This document shows, piece after piece, positions 11,013-23,932 of a stretch of DNA of 53,372 bases. The stretch is from Didymodactylos carnosus. Taxonomy: Eukaryota > Rotifera > Eurotatoria > Philodinida > Philodinidae. Positions within the stretch are counted from its first letter, which is position 1. The number at the start of each line of letters is the position of its first letter. Where the stretch lies: the NCBI GenBank assembly GCA_905250885.1, contig CAJNOQ010000367.1, positions 1 through 53,372 of the forward strand, written 5' to 3'. The translations under genes were made by a program, and so were the position numbers. The notes beneath the pieces are model-generated. The model saw only the letters and a list, made by a program, of their open reading frames with translations. It made no database searches and had not been told where the DNA came from.

Positions 11013-13037
11013 ATTTGAGATGTGAATCTAAAATGGTGAATAGAGAGAGCTACAGCACATGTTTAAAATGAGAACAAAGCTTCCAGTTTACACGTAAGAT
11101 AATTATTTATTTGTAAACGAGAGAAATGTGTGTGTTAAGGCTAACCAGAGTTGAAACAAGTCATTTCATCTAGCACCATTTACAAATTTAAAACCGATTT
11201 AAACTTTTCAGCTTGAAGAATGGTATAAATGAACTGTACACGAGTAGATATGATTGTGAACAATCGTATTAACTGGATTCATACAACAACCGTAAATACG
11301 ATCTTACTAACAAATGGCTAGACTTGACCTATAATTATCTCCGGTTTTTTGAAAACGTAATACATAATAAACGTTCATACATAAAAACAACAACAAATGT
11401 TATCGCTGTTTTATAGATTTTTCATTTGGTCATGTTAAATGAACAAGGATGCCAAAGGTAGGACAACACCACATTTAACTTTTGCTTCTCCTCGTATATT
11501 TCACATTCGCCATTTGTTTGTGTTTTACTTTAGAAAGATGATATTGTGGCCTTTTTATACTATCTCTAACTCTAATTTTAGAATTAATATAAATGTGTTA
11601 AAAAAGAGAAAACAGATGAATTATGCTAGTAGACGACAATGATGGACAATCGTTAGTCTATCATTTATTATTTGTATCGTGAAGGAGCTAAACTTTTAAA
11701 AATCCGAATCAAGTCTAACTAGATTATGTTGATTTCCGTATAGTACCGGAAGAATATGTCTGAAATAAGCGTTTAAAGCAGTTTTCAAGTCGTATATAAA
11801 CTCCTATGCTCTATTCGATGCAATGTTTTTTTCGAGACAGAAACTAATAGTTTTCGAGGTATTCACATTTTAATCAAAATACAAAAATGTTTAGCCAATA
11901 ATAATGTAAAATCGGAAAATCAAGTAATGAAAGCAGTAGCAAGTATGACGATGAAAATCAAGAGTAACGAAAATCAAGTATGACGATGAAAATCACGAAT
12001 CGAAGAAGCAAATGAAATAATTATTCACATTCGTAAGTGAATGGACTGCTCAGCTTTTGGCTGTAGAACTATCAATACATTTGAATACGCATTTAAATTG
12101 CAATGAGTTTCATTAATTAAGTTAGATTGATAAAAGATGGTTAAAAAAGAAGTTTCATACTAATAAAAGATACAGACGAAATAGTAAATTTTGTCTTTTA
12201 AAACTCGTGTTTGGGTGCACCTAACCTATGTATGAAATATAAAACGCAAAATTCAACAACACCTAGTCTGTTAGTCATCGTGCAATGGAGAGGATTTTAT
12301 ACACGTCCCATATTTAATTTTTTCTAGATGGCTAGTTTGTAAATGACTCATTTATAGTCACCTATGGCAGAAGACTGATGGAGCAAGACAACATGTATCA
12401 ACTCGAATTCTACGATAGGATGTACTGAATCACATGGCAATGTTTCTTTCTAGGAAAAGATGAGTAAAGCTAGTAAAACTGAGTTTTGAGAAAAATAGAC
12501 GAATTTAACTATAACTGTAGAAAAGCAAAATAGTCTTATCTCACTCAAAACTCAACCAAATCGTTGACAATCTTTAGAAAATACTCTTTTGCTTGATTTA
12601 CATGCATTACAGAGTTAGCGAACCATTTTCTTATTATTGAGATTTTTAGAGGTTTTCTGATAATCCGTTGTAAGAAAATATATTAGTTTATATCAGTCGT
12701 GAGACTCCCAGCAAAACTAATATCATGTCTAAAATTACCGAGGCTGAGCCTACTGATTAAGATATCGTACATAGCTCAGATTGTAGGAGATTCGACGACG
12801 AGCTTTAAAATGGCATATAACACAAAATGTACATGTTTCTTTTTACTAGTGTAAGAAATAATGAAACCTGAAAGAACGTCACGTTGTTCTCTAGTCGATT
12901 TACTTTTGGTTCATTTTCTAGGGACTGGTCCAAACGATCTTGAAATTCTGAACATGTTAGCTTGTAGCAAATACCATGAACTTCAGAATGATGTATAATA
13001 CAAAAATCTTGTTTGAGAGAAAAAGAGGCCACAAAAG
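11013..13037. other. Intergenic region with a short direct repeat
   Basis: No gene recognised. A 20-bp word beginning AAGTATGACGATG occurs at 11941-11960 and again at 11976-11995. Open frames here (for example 11439-11642 on the plus strand and 12805-13032 on the minus strand) have no family resemblance and no supporting splice structure. Confidence 0.5.
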
Positions 13038-13095
13038 CGAGAACTGTCTACTATATTTTTATAGTATACTATAAAAATATAGCAGACAGTCCTCG
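13038..13095. repeat. 58-bp near-perfect palindrome (cruciform/hairpin)
   Basis: Each half is 29 bp around a centre at 13066/13067 (GTA|TAC). The core of the arm reads CTATATTTTTATAGTA. Only about two base pairs mismatch (for example 13042/13091). There is essentially no loop. It could be a very small fold-back element or a replication/extrusion-prone site. Confidence 0.8.
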
Positions 13096-13184
13096 AATTT
13101 TAAGGGCTATTTATCTTTACTTTGGCATCTACGTGAAAGAAACATGAAAAAAACACCTTTACGTAATCTCTAGCTGATCTCGGG

Positions 13185-13745
13185 TAGGGATGCAACGGTA
13201 ACGGTAACCACATCTTACCGGCTACCGTTACCGGTTTCAACCCGCGACGATTGCAAAGCCACTGTCAGAGTTGTACATGTGCATATTATTTTTTGGCCCT
13301 TCTGTAGTTCTTTGTCATCGTTCTGTGCCTCGTCAAGCTTTCAAAAATTCTTCCTAGCCGGGACCGCCCCTCGAAGATTCTAGTCCATCGCCCAACTCTG
13401 ATATACAGCCAGCTGTTCTCATTCTCTGCTTTCGTTGGTTTGCAATCTAGAAATCTAATTAACATATGCTCCTCGAAATATAGATAGGATAGAAGAGAGA
13501 ATAAACAACCGCCAAAAGTAAGAAAAAAACTGTTTAAAAAAGTCTTGTGCTTCATTTCACAAGGCAAGAAATAAACACAATAAAGTTAAAACTTTAGAAT
13601 CACCTCATACCCAAATGCAGAGAAGTAGAAATACAAATCGGTGAGCCCGGTAGCTGTCAGCCATCAGTACCGATTGGACCAGTAACAGTAACCGGTTAGA
13701 CCGGTAGCGGTTAACCGGTTGTCAACCGTTACCGTTGCATTCCTA
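13185..13745. mobile_element. hAT-type nonautonomous element with perfect 8-bp target duplication
   Basis: The element is 561 bp. Its left end reads TAGGGATGCAACGGTAACGG, and the right end, on the other strand, TAGGAATGCAACGGTAACGG, giving a 20-bp terminal inverted repeat with one mismatch. It is flanked by identical 8-bp sequences ATCTCGGG at 13177-13184 and 13746-13753. An 8-bp duplication with a YAGRG-type end is the hAT hallmark. Subterminal DNA is made of repeated GGTAACGGTAACC and ACCGGTTA words. It encodes no transposase; the 13286-13567 minus-strand frame has no recognisable domain. Confidence 0.85.
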
Positions 13746-13753
13746 ATCTCGGG

Positions 13754-15776
13754 GTCCCTACTGACGAAGAATTGCTCGAATTTCAGATACCAAAAGTATA
13801 TGAAATTAGTTAAAATCGAGTAAAAATATTTATCTACTACTCATAGAATCGCTTTTAGGCAAAAATTGAAGTGGACCGATTATCAGCCTTATACGGTCCC
13901 CTCCTTTTCTGATTTCAGTCATTTTTACTTTCTTTAATGTTTAACGCGAATTTTTTTGTTTATTCATAAAAATAAAGTTGAACGTACTGCCAGAGAAAAC
14001 TCGATTAATTTATTTATTTTCATTTCATCCTAAATCTATTCTATGCACACATGCATGTTCACATGCATCATGTACTTACAGAGCAAAGACGTTAGTTAAT
14101 ATATTTGTTCAAATTTAAAAACCGTACACAACTTAAATGTTTGATGTTTCATGGATGTTAAGCCTCCAGCAAATAACAAAAATAAGGAAATTAGAACGAA
14201 AGTAAAAATAATGATAAGACTAAATAGTACTACATCTGGTTTTCGTTTTTTCTGGTTCATTCTATCGGTTTGTAGTAAAATATTAGAAAGGAGCGAAAAA
14301 GAAGAACAAGGTTTACAAATAAATTAATTAAAATAGTTAAGTAGAGCAGATTGACATTTAGTATTTAGTCAAAAAAGTCTTACGCTTTCGACCACGTTTT
14401 GACAGGTTTCTAACTGTGCCGAGTTGACAACCCTTCTTCGAATGGTTAAGATATTCTACATCTAAAATTTCCAGAACTAGTCACTATTGTCAATGTCAAA
14501 ACCAATAGAAAGTATTGTATCGCTCGGCTCTAGTAATTTAGTTGAAAATTTAGTTTAGAATCTCGACCGGTTTAAATACCATTTCGCATCCAAAGTTTAC
14601 CTAGCCCATTGATTGGAGCTAACTACCATTGCAATCTGTGAGATATCTTCCACCAGTGTTTAGCACTGCACTCCTTATGAGGAGGACCTGAGCCATGTTT
14701 TCATTGAGAACATCTAACGTAAATTGAATTCATAGAAACCGTGTTTTCATTTCTCGTACTTTAACTAAAAGATAATTTGAATTATTGCGATTTTGCGATG
14801 AGATCTAAATCATCCTCGCTGCGTTCAATTGTTTTGAAAAAGGACTTTGATAAAAAACAAACGTCAAGAGGTATTAGTCGTTTATTGGTGTTTCAGATTC
14901 ATTTAAGGATCAGAGCATGATGCGTTTCATTAATGTGAACTGTTCATGAATTTAAGCGAAGACCTAAGTTACTGTTTAGTATGTTTTACTGTGTCGTTCT
15001 TCAGCATAATTTTAAGATAATTCTGGCGATGTTTTAATTCAATGTTTAATAAAATCACATTCTACGGCGTCACGACAAACTTACGTGAACCCTTGACAAC
15101 TATTAACTCAATACTTAAGGGTGTTTCCACCCAGATCCTCCCATTTATATACAACTTCAACTATAGTCTAAATTTCAAATTGTACACGGTATAAATGGCG
15201 TTCTACAGGTACAATTTGTCGTTAAAAAACTTTTTTTTCGAAAAAAAATTGTTTTTGAGAAACATGGCTCGCAACAGTTATCCTTTTCACATTAGGAGCC
15301 TGGAAAGCTCGATTTTCGGCTTTACTATAGGTTTTAAAAATTTTTCGAATTAACCATCCTACAGAGCACAAAAAAAAGTTGTACGGTAAAATTTTCAAGG
15401 TTATTACTGATAAGGCCTCCAGACACAGATCGAGGAGAAATGGCAACGGCACTTTTGTGATTGCTACAAGTCGATCAACAATTATTTAAATGACAATTAT
15501 TCTAAACAAGCAGAAAAGACGTTACAATTTCTAATTACAGCTGTTCGGCTGATAGAAAAAAAAATTGGTTATTTTTGACAATATTATTAACTGTAATTAT
15601 CCTAAATAGCTTATCATTTTTATAGTATAATAGTTATCATTTTTTTCGCAAATGTTGACTATCAACAAACTAATAATTTTAAAACGTTTGATCAAATGAT
15701 TCTTTTTTTTCAATTTTTCATTGTTGATGAACTCATAATTGTTCTAGATTATCTGTGAAGAAGACTATTTTGCCTA
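13754..15776. other. Gene-free region upstream of NDUFS2
   Basis: No coding exons recognised on either strand. The right end must hold the promoter and 5' UTR of NDUFS2, but I see no motif I would call. Confidence 0.5.
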
Positions 15777-17947
15777 ATGACGGGTGTTATCGCGTGTTTA
15801 TCATGTAAAAATGGTCAACTGTTTCTGCGTTCATCATCTATTCGAACTCTTCTGGCTCCATCAACTATTAGTTCACATAAAAATGTCGAACAAAAACGGT
15901 TAGTATATATTATAGTTCTAAACAAAAATCTTTATTTCGTGTTCATATTAGGTCGATTCAATTTTTCCTCAGTAAAGAAGATAATAAACAAGCTTTAAGA
16001 GATTCGATATGGTTCTATTCAAATCCGGAGTATACAAAATGGAAGGTGAAGCCTGTTCGTCAAGATTTGTTACAAGAGGCACCGCCGAAACGCAAATTAC
16101 GAAATTTTAAAATCAATTTTGGTCCACAACATCCAGCAGCTCACGGAGTTTTACGTTTAATTGTTGAACTAGATGGTGAAACAGTACTACGCGCCGATCC
16201 ACATATTGGTCTGTTACATCGTGGAACAGAAAAACTATGTGAATACAAAACATATATACAGGTTAGATAGTGTACTCGTTTAAAACAGTTGTTATAGGAA
16301 AAACTAGTTCTCTATTAGGCATTGCCCTATTTTGATCGTCTCGATTATTGTTCAATGATGACTAATGAACAAGTTTATTCGTTGGCAATCGAACGTCTTC
16401 TTGGTATTAATATTCCTGATAGAGCAAAATGGATAAGAGGTAAACACGTAATAGTATTATATTTATTCGTTCAATGAATCTCTCATATCAACTTTTTTTC
16501 AATAAAATCTTTCTTTTTCAGTACTGATGGCAGAGATGACACGTATATTGAATCATACATTAGCCGTTGGATGTCATGCATTGGATATTGGTGCCATGAC
16601 ACCATTCTTTTGGATATTTGAAGAACGAGAAAAAGTAGTTTTACAACTAAAATTTGTTTCTTTTAATTTAGATTTTCTAAATTATATGTTTTAGATCATG
16701 GAATTTTATGAGAGAGTTTCCGGTGCTCGAATGCATGCTGCATACATTCGACCAGGTGGCGTTGCGTTTGATCTTCCATTAGGCTACTTGGATGATATAC
16801 ATGCTTGGTGTCAACAGTTTTCACGTCGTATTGACGAAGTTGACGATATGTTATCAGAAAATCGTATATGGAATCAAAGAACAGTTGGAATTGGCACAGT
16901 GACAGCAGAAGAAGCAGTAACTATCGATTTATGAAAATGAGAGATATTTATTTTAGTATATATCTTACTTTAGTTGAATCTCGGTTTTTCTGGAGTTATG
17001 GTACGTGGTTCAGGTATTAAGTGGGACATTCGTAAGAGTCAACCGTACGATGCTTATGATCAAGTTGAATTTGATGTACCAATAGGAGTTAACGGAGATT
17101 GTTATGATAGGTAAAAAAACTTGCGATGACTTTATATTATAAAAATAATTATTTTTGATTACTTAATTTTAAGATATTTATGTCGTATGGAAGAAATGAG
17201 ACAAAGTTTACGTATCATGGAGCAATGTCTGAATAAAATGCCAAGCGGCGAATTCAGAGTTGATGATCACAAAATTGTACCACCTAAACGAGCAGAAATG
17301 AAAGTAAAAAAAGTCTAATTCTTCTCTACTATACTATAGAAATTTTTCTTTAAGGAATCAATGGAAGCACTTATTCATCATTTCAAATTATTTAGCGAAG
17401 GTTTTCAAGTACCTCCAGGAGCCACATACACGGCCATAGAAGCACCAAAAGTAAAGACAATTTAAAATATAAGTTCAAGGTTCATTCTTTTGAATATTTT
17501 TCTTATTTAGGGTGAAATGGGGGTGTATTTGGTATCAGATGGATCTTCTCGTCCTTATCGTTTACATGTGAAAGCGCCCGGTTTCATTCATTTGGTGAGT
17601 GAATATAGTTGAACCCAATTCTTCATACTGACAGTTTTGAGCTAGTTAGTCACAAAAAAATGACTCTGGCTAAAATATAGGTACATTGTTCAGAGCTATG
17701 CAGTTAGAAAAGTTTGTCGATTTAATGTCAATAGATCTAAAGCACTACTCATAAAATATTTTGACTTGTTAAACTAAATGTGTATAACGAAAGATCATCG
17801 TCACCGTGAAGTAAATCACTACATCTATCTGGCAATTTTTCTATTTTCTAGGCTGCCCTTGATCGTATTAGTCGTCGACATATGTTAGCAGATTTAGTTG
17901 CTATTATTGGAACATTGGATATTGTATTTGGTGAAGTTGATCGATAA
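15777..17947 (+). CDS. NDUFS2: NADH dehydrogenase (ubiquinone) Fe-S protein 2, 49-kDa subunit of complex I
   Basis: Core subunit of mitochondrial complex I, lining the quinone site. Ten exons: 15777-15898, 15952-16261, 16319-16439, 16522-16634, 16695-16916, 16974-17110, 17174-17303, 17355-17450, 17511-17594, 17852-17947. Coding length is about 476 aa, close to the usual metazoan size (about 463). An N-terminal segment with Arg/Lys/Ser and few acids looks like a mitochondrial presequence. Family blocks in order: [113 protein letters not shown], and the C-terminus VFGEVDR. Exon 2 has two usable acceptors 21 nt apart (AG at 15950-15951 and 15971-15972), both in frame. All other introns are 45-97 bp except the last (257 bp). 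Confidence 0.96.
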
Positions 17948-19223
17948 TAAGACATTTTTGACACTAATAAAAACACCTTTTTTTTTTAAATTTTCTCATT
18001 TGTACATTGGTATAACCAAACGTTGGTATTTGTATTTATATGCTGGTTTTTTATATTCACCATCAACTCCGCTTTGTATTTTTCATCAAACAACTTTTTT
18101 TTCCAAGATTAAATTAATTTTTAATAGAAGATAGAAGTGTTTATCCGCTGTTTTAATCAATCGATTTGTTGCCTTTGAAGCAATTATTTTCTTTTCTCTG
18201 TTAAAATATCCTCATGCTATAAACAAGCTATAGATAATGTTGTTTTGATATTTTATAGGAAAGTGCATTTAATGTTAAATATTTTTAAAAAAAAAGGTGT
18301 ACTGTACTAGATACAAGTTGTATTTGCACAATATAATGTGCGAATCTTTCTAAAATATTTGATTTATATTTAGATATCATTTCTCTTTTTTGCAGCATAA
18401 CAACTTAATGTCTATTGTTTAATTTTTTCTTCGTAGACATATAGAAATAAGAAAAAAAATGCAAAATTTTGTAAAAAAAAATGACACAAAATTGAGATTC
18501 ATGATTTATATACAAGTAAAACAAATTTAGAAAATGTCTTCTAAAGAAAAATGCAAAATGTCATATAAATCTTTATAGAAAAGTACAAGTGTGTTTGTTT
18601 TTATAAAACATTAATTTCTACAAAATAAACAGATAACTATTAAAAATGAAAAATCGCCATTGAAAAACAGACGGAATGCAATCAGCAGTCGAAAAAAACC
18701 AAAACAAAATTCAACATAGGTCTAAAAATATACCTGTATTGAATAAAAACAAAGACTACATTAACAAAAAAACATATAATTTGAGGATTAAGTTAAAAAA
18801 ACAAATAATCCAACAGAGTATCTCAAAGATAAGATAAAATGGACGTATAACTGAATGGAATGTAAAATGAAAAAAAAAATTAGTCTAGTCTAGACGACAT
18901 TCTACTTATTTTGAGCAAATTATCCTACAATACAACTTACTAATATGATGACTAATGTTTGTGATGAAAATTGCTAAAGCTCATCAAGCAAACCTTGACT
19001 TTTGTATGTATGTAAGAGACTTTCGAAATACGAACATTTTTTTATACAAATGAACTAATATCTGTTGCCGCAATGCGACAGTAATTGCTTAATGAACAAT
19101 ACTAATCTATCAAGTAGTGAAAAACTTGTAGAAATAAATATTGACTAAACATATTGACTAAACAGAGGAAGAGAGTTGTCTATTGCATAGAACGAACATA
19201 TGAATGAAAAGATTATACAAGAT
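17948..19223. other. Convergent intergenic region (3' flanks)
   Basis: This lies between the stop of NDUFS2 and the stop of the GPR158-type gene. It is A/T-rich with many AATAAA-like words, as expected for two facing 3' UTRs. I see no coding exons or structured RNA that I can defend. Confidence 0.5.
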
Positions 19224-22200
19224 TTAATTCATTCGAGCGAATAATGTTAACCATAAGGTTAAAGTCAATAAAATTACATTGACGGACGAAATTGAACTGG
19301 CAACAGCAATACGACATTTCAATTGATCAAATCTAAACGAAGAGAGAAGAGAAAAATGATCTGTTGAGATCAGCAAATATAACTCGAGCAAGGTATTATT
19401 TTGCTGTTTCTCTCTACTATTGTTGTTTCTATCTTCTTTTTGTTTGTGTCTATCTATTTACTTGTTTTTTTCTCTCGTTTTCTCTTTTCTTTAGAAAGAT
19501 TTCAGTGTGCAATACAATACAACTATTAGACTGAATATATATCGTATTGTAACCGTTACGATTGAGTAATTCACATTTTTTCTGAATAACTTTTTAAACA
19601 ACGAGAGAGAGAGTGATTTCCTATCCATTTCTAATCAAAATTACTGAAGATCAGTTTAAATTCTTCTCATCATACCTGCTCCACATTGAACTATTATTAA
19701 TCATGGTATCCCATTCTTTATCCATTTGATCTCCATTAAAAAAATCATTTTGATCCAAAAATGGATATTCATAGCCCGGTCGACAACGACATTTATATTT
19801 TCCCAAGAGAAATTTACGACCTAAAATTGGTTCACACTAAACAAAAATAAGAAAGACAAGATTGAATAAAATGAAAAATATGAATATAAAAACTTATTAC
19901 ATACCACCGTGCTTTGATAATCACATCGATCACTTCCTTTAAATGCATTAGGTACATAGTGTGGCATTTGACATTGATTAATATCCAAATAGCCAAGATA
20001 TGCATCAACACGAACAACACCTCTGAAAAATATTAATGAAAATAATTTTTTATGTCAAAGAGATGTTAAACATTCAAAACATACTTAAATTCAAGACTAG
20101 TACTAAGAACATCAAGTCCAAAAAATGGTATAGCATAAGTAACTATCCAACTACGTGGTATTGTATTATTTCTATTACATTGAAACACTGGTGGAAACCA
20201 CTGACCATGTCTATAGTAATTAACAATGAAATTAGAAGACATTATATTGTATTTATATGTCAGAGTCATACTTTAACTCTGGTGCGTAAGAGTATAATGG
20301 AAATCCAGATTCGTGATGAACCAATGCATTTCCTACAGAATCACTACGTATTAATAATTTAAGCCAGTATTCTTTTAATTCAGAACGATCAGCATTTGTT
20401 GCCCAACGCGCTTTGATTGTCTAAAAAGAGCATAATCAATACTTACATTTGTTAACCTACATGAATAAATTTGAATTTTACTTTAAACCAAACTTCGTTT
20501 TCATATCCATCGGGCAAACCAGCACTATCAACTACAACATATTTTCGACTAACATCACTGTCCGCTCGATAAGCATACGGTCCAAAATATGGAAGATGAT
20601 GATTTTTAAATTTTCCACGCTAATTAACGAAAAAGAAAGAAAGTATATAATTAGTTATTTCTAATAAAAGATTACTTACATCAAAAAATATTCCAACACC
20701 TTGTAGTTTATAGTCGGCTCCGACAGCTGCTAATACTTCACCAATCAATTGTTCATCCGTCAATTCTAATTCAGCTTGTCGTAGTGGAAAATCTTCAGCT
20801 GGATTAACAACTTGATAAAAACTTGAAAGAAAATGTGACAATGTTAATGCTAGACGAGCTTGTGATTCAAATTGTGCATCAATATCATATAACACGTCAC
20901 CGGGCAATGTTAATTGATCTTCGGTCATTTTTTCACATAAATTTGGATCACGTTGAAGTGCATCATATAATTGAAATATACTTGCGACACGTGGAGTACG
21001 CTCATAGGCATAACGTTTTGAACGATGTTTTTTCATATTCTCGTTTTCATTCGATAGTTGATCGTTGTCATCATAACCAGTCACTAATTTACCAGATATG
21101 TCAACTAATTGTAATAAAGAAGATTTTAATAAGGAAGTTGAATATGTTGGTGCAGACAATAACATTTTTAATGGATTAATTTGGAATACTACAAAAATAA
21201 ATAAAATGACATCTAACGAAGATTTCTGGCAGCGAGATCGTAAAAACGTTTAAACAGCAACAGTTAAAGTTAGTATATTCATAGAAATATGTACGACCTA
21301 AATACTTACATGAATCAGAGATGGCGGACATCTTTGTCTGATTTAAATAATTAAATGGTTCTGTCGTTGTTGTTGGATCCACTATGTTACGTATATCGTC
21401 ATCATTGTAAGTTGATAATTGAGGAATATGCATCGTGGTTGTATCGTTTATCGAACGACGACGTCTTGCATTTGATGCATGAATTTCAACATTTGAATCA
21501 AAAACATTAAATGGAAGTTGTTGGTACACTAAAATGAACAATGATATTGACAAATGTCTGCATTTTTCACTTAGCTTACTTACAATCGACTCTTAAACAA
21601 TCGAAATTATTTGCATATTCTTCTTCTGTTGCTTTTTCAATTACATAACCTTTAAACGGTCCATCTTGATATGGAGGATATCTATGTCCCGGTTTACATA
21701 AACATTGATAGCCTTGAGAAGAATAAACAAAATAAATTAAGATAAAAGCTTTCTAGAACTAACTGTTGATACCTACCACCACGACGAAAACCAAATCCAA
21801 ACAATGGTTCACAACGTGTTGTTTCTTTACATTTATCTGTTCCAGCAAACATATTTGGCGATTTTGATTGTGGATCATTTGATTGAGTATTTCCCATTGA
21901 ATTTTGTTCACACTGATTAATATCTAACATGATAAAATCAACATCAGTCACTGCCACACCTAAATTTTGCATGGCTTGTAAATGACGATACTCTGTATGC
22001 CTGGGATAAATATCGACGATAGGTGATACAGCGCTTATTATCCATTTATTTGAACGACCACAATCAAAATAGGGTTTGGTCCAAATTGTTGGACCTTGTG
22101 GATCTTCGGGATGTGGTGGACCTAGATAAAATAACTTTCTTTGCTACGTTTATCTCCGTTCACAACGACTAAACATACCATAAAATTCAATATTTTCAGG

Positions 22201-23356
22201 TACATCACGCAATTTATACATGCGCTCAGCCAAATAAAGCTGAACGGTGTGAACCGGTTTGCCTAAAGATTAGAAAAAGTAAATGAAGTAGTATATATTT
22301 CTCTAAGAAAAGTGGGAAGTTAAAATTAGATCGTTCTTGTGGGAATTACAAAATGAGCGAACAGCCTATAAAACGTACATCAAGTGAAGATACAGACTTA
22401 TCCGCAATGAAGACAGCAACTGAACAAAGAGAGCTGCAAATATACTAATGAGCTGTGTAAGATCTAGAACATGTTGCTTATCATGTACTACGAAAAAATG
22501 GGTGAAGGCAACGAACAGAAGAAAAAAGTTGTAACAGATATTTAGAATATTTTGAGCGTAGAATGTAAGTTACAGTCTGTAAATCACTTTTTTACCTCTT
22601 CCTTGGTCATTTCTTGTTTGATCCGGTAACCATTTACTATACCATTCATTTCCTCGAGTATATCGGCTTGTATATTGACGATTTTTACCCGCTCCGATAT
22701 CTTCTTCTTGAATTGTTTGATTTGTCCATTCATTTTTCCAATTGAATGCATCATAGAAATCATCTGCACGCCATGCATAAGGACCAAAATATGGTATAGT
22801 TTTGTTAAAATAATTTTTATACCAGTGTGGATCTATAAAAAACAAGAAAATTTATTATATTAGTCTTAATGGCACAAAATAGACTATTGTTGTTCTTACA
22901 ATATTTATTCTGATCGAAGAAAATTCCACTGCCATTAATTAAACTTAAACCACCTGTAACATCAGCTACATTGTGTAATAATATATAGGTTAGACCGGGT
23001 TCATCAAAATCAAATAAACGTTGAAATAAATAACTGTACAATAAGGCATTACGATGAGCAATATTTCTCACATGTAACAATTGCGTTCGATTTCTCATTA
23101 TGATATCTTTTTTTAACATCTCAATTGATGGTTTTTGAAACACACTTTCTTCTGGTAATAGTAGTTCACTTGGTTGCTTTTGAAAACAATTTCCACTATT
23201 TACGAAATTAATTCGTTCCATTATTTCATCAATTGTATCATATTTGATCCATTCAAATTGAGAATTAATATATACAGAATTTTTTTCATAAAACAATAAA
23301 CATAACACTAAGGATAAACAAAATTTCAGAATACAATTCTTGATAGAGATCATCAT
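19224..23356 (-). CDS. Tandem GPR158/GPR179-type Cache-EGF ectodomain protein without 7TM domain
   Basis: Thirteen minus-strand exons (23356-22900, 22832-22596, 22262-22179, 22121-21777, 21712-21584, 21528-21310, 21188-20680, 20619-20482, 20420-20272, about 20208-20085, about 20023-19904, about 19837-19676, 19332-19224) give about 926 aa. An N-terminal signal-like hydrophobic stretch (ILKFCLSLVLCLLF) is followed by two copies of the same module. Module 1 has YFGPYAWRADD, WTKPYFDCGRSNKW, LDINQC and GYQCLCKPGHRYP. Module 2 has YFGPYAYRADSD, IPRSWIVTYAIPFFGLD, LDINQC and YKCRCRPGYEYP. These blocks match the extracellular Cache plus EGF-like region of GPR158/179, where vertebrate GPR158 senses glycine. 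The modules are joined by a linker containing RRRR. Instead of seven helices, the last exon adds about 35 residues ending in one hydrophobic run (VNVILLTLTLWLTLFA) and RMN-stop, so the protein is GPI-anchored or single-pass. Ligand is unknown. Confidence 0.78.
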
Positions 23357-23932
23357 TAGATGATTTTTAATCTGAAAAAACCGTTGTAGATTAATAAAAC
23401 ATGTACACCACATAACTGTCATGCACAAATATAAAAAGAAATCTTCAATACTAGTCTTAAAAAATTTCCTTTTTTTAAGTGTATGTCTATGTTTTGTTGA
23501 TATACTTCCATAACAAAGAAGCCAAGAGACCTCTGATACATTCGATTTTGTTAAGCACACTTTTTCTCGCAAAATGAGACAATCGATGGCACGGGCCAGC
23601 TTTTCGTTCGAAAGATATAAAGATTAGAAAACAGCACAAAATGATACGAAATCACATTTTCGGGTGAGTTACGTGGAATGACCCAGATTAAGAATTTACA
23701 ACCTCCAAAGCATCCGGGCGCTAATTGTATTATTTTTAGTACACGGACTAAGACTAAGGCTAAGGCTGTTTATTCACGAAAAGTGAGAGAGTCATGACTC
23801 AAGCCAAACAACAGAAAAAGAGTAATAAAAAAGAATAAATAAGACAACTAAGGTTAGAACCAGAAGTAGTAAAAAAAAAGAACAAATATAAATTCTTAAC
23901 TGACAAAGATTTCACTGGAAGAGATACTGACA
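23357..23932. other. 5' flank of the GPR158-type gene
   Basis: Upstream DNA of the minus-strand gene. An in-frame open stretch runs further upstream (to 23572), but it lacks the signal-peptide logic of the MMISIK start, so I placed the start at 23356. Confidence 0.45.

Noticed and set aside
13286-13567. 93-codon frame inside the hAT-type element
   Set aside because: No transposase motif. It lies within a miniature element and reads as chance coding.
20823-21179. 118-codon plus-strand frame
   Set aside because: Antisense to a well-supported coding exon of the GPR158-type gene.
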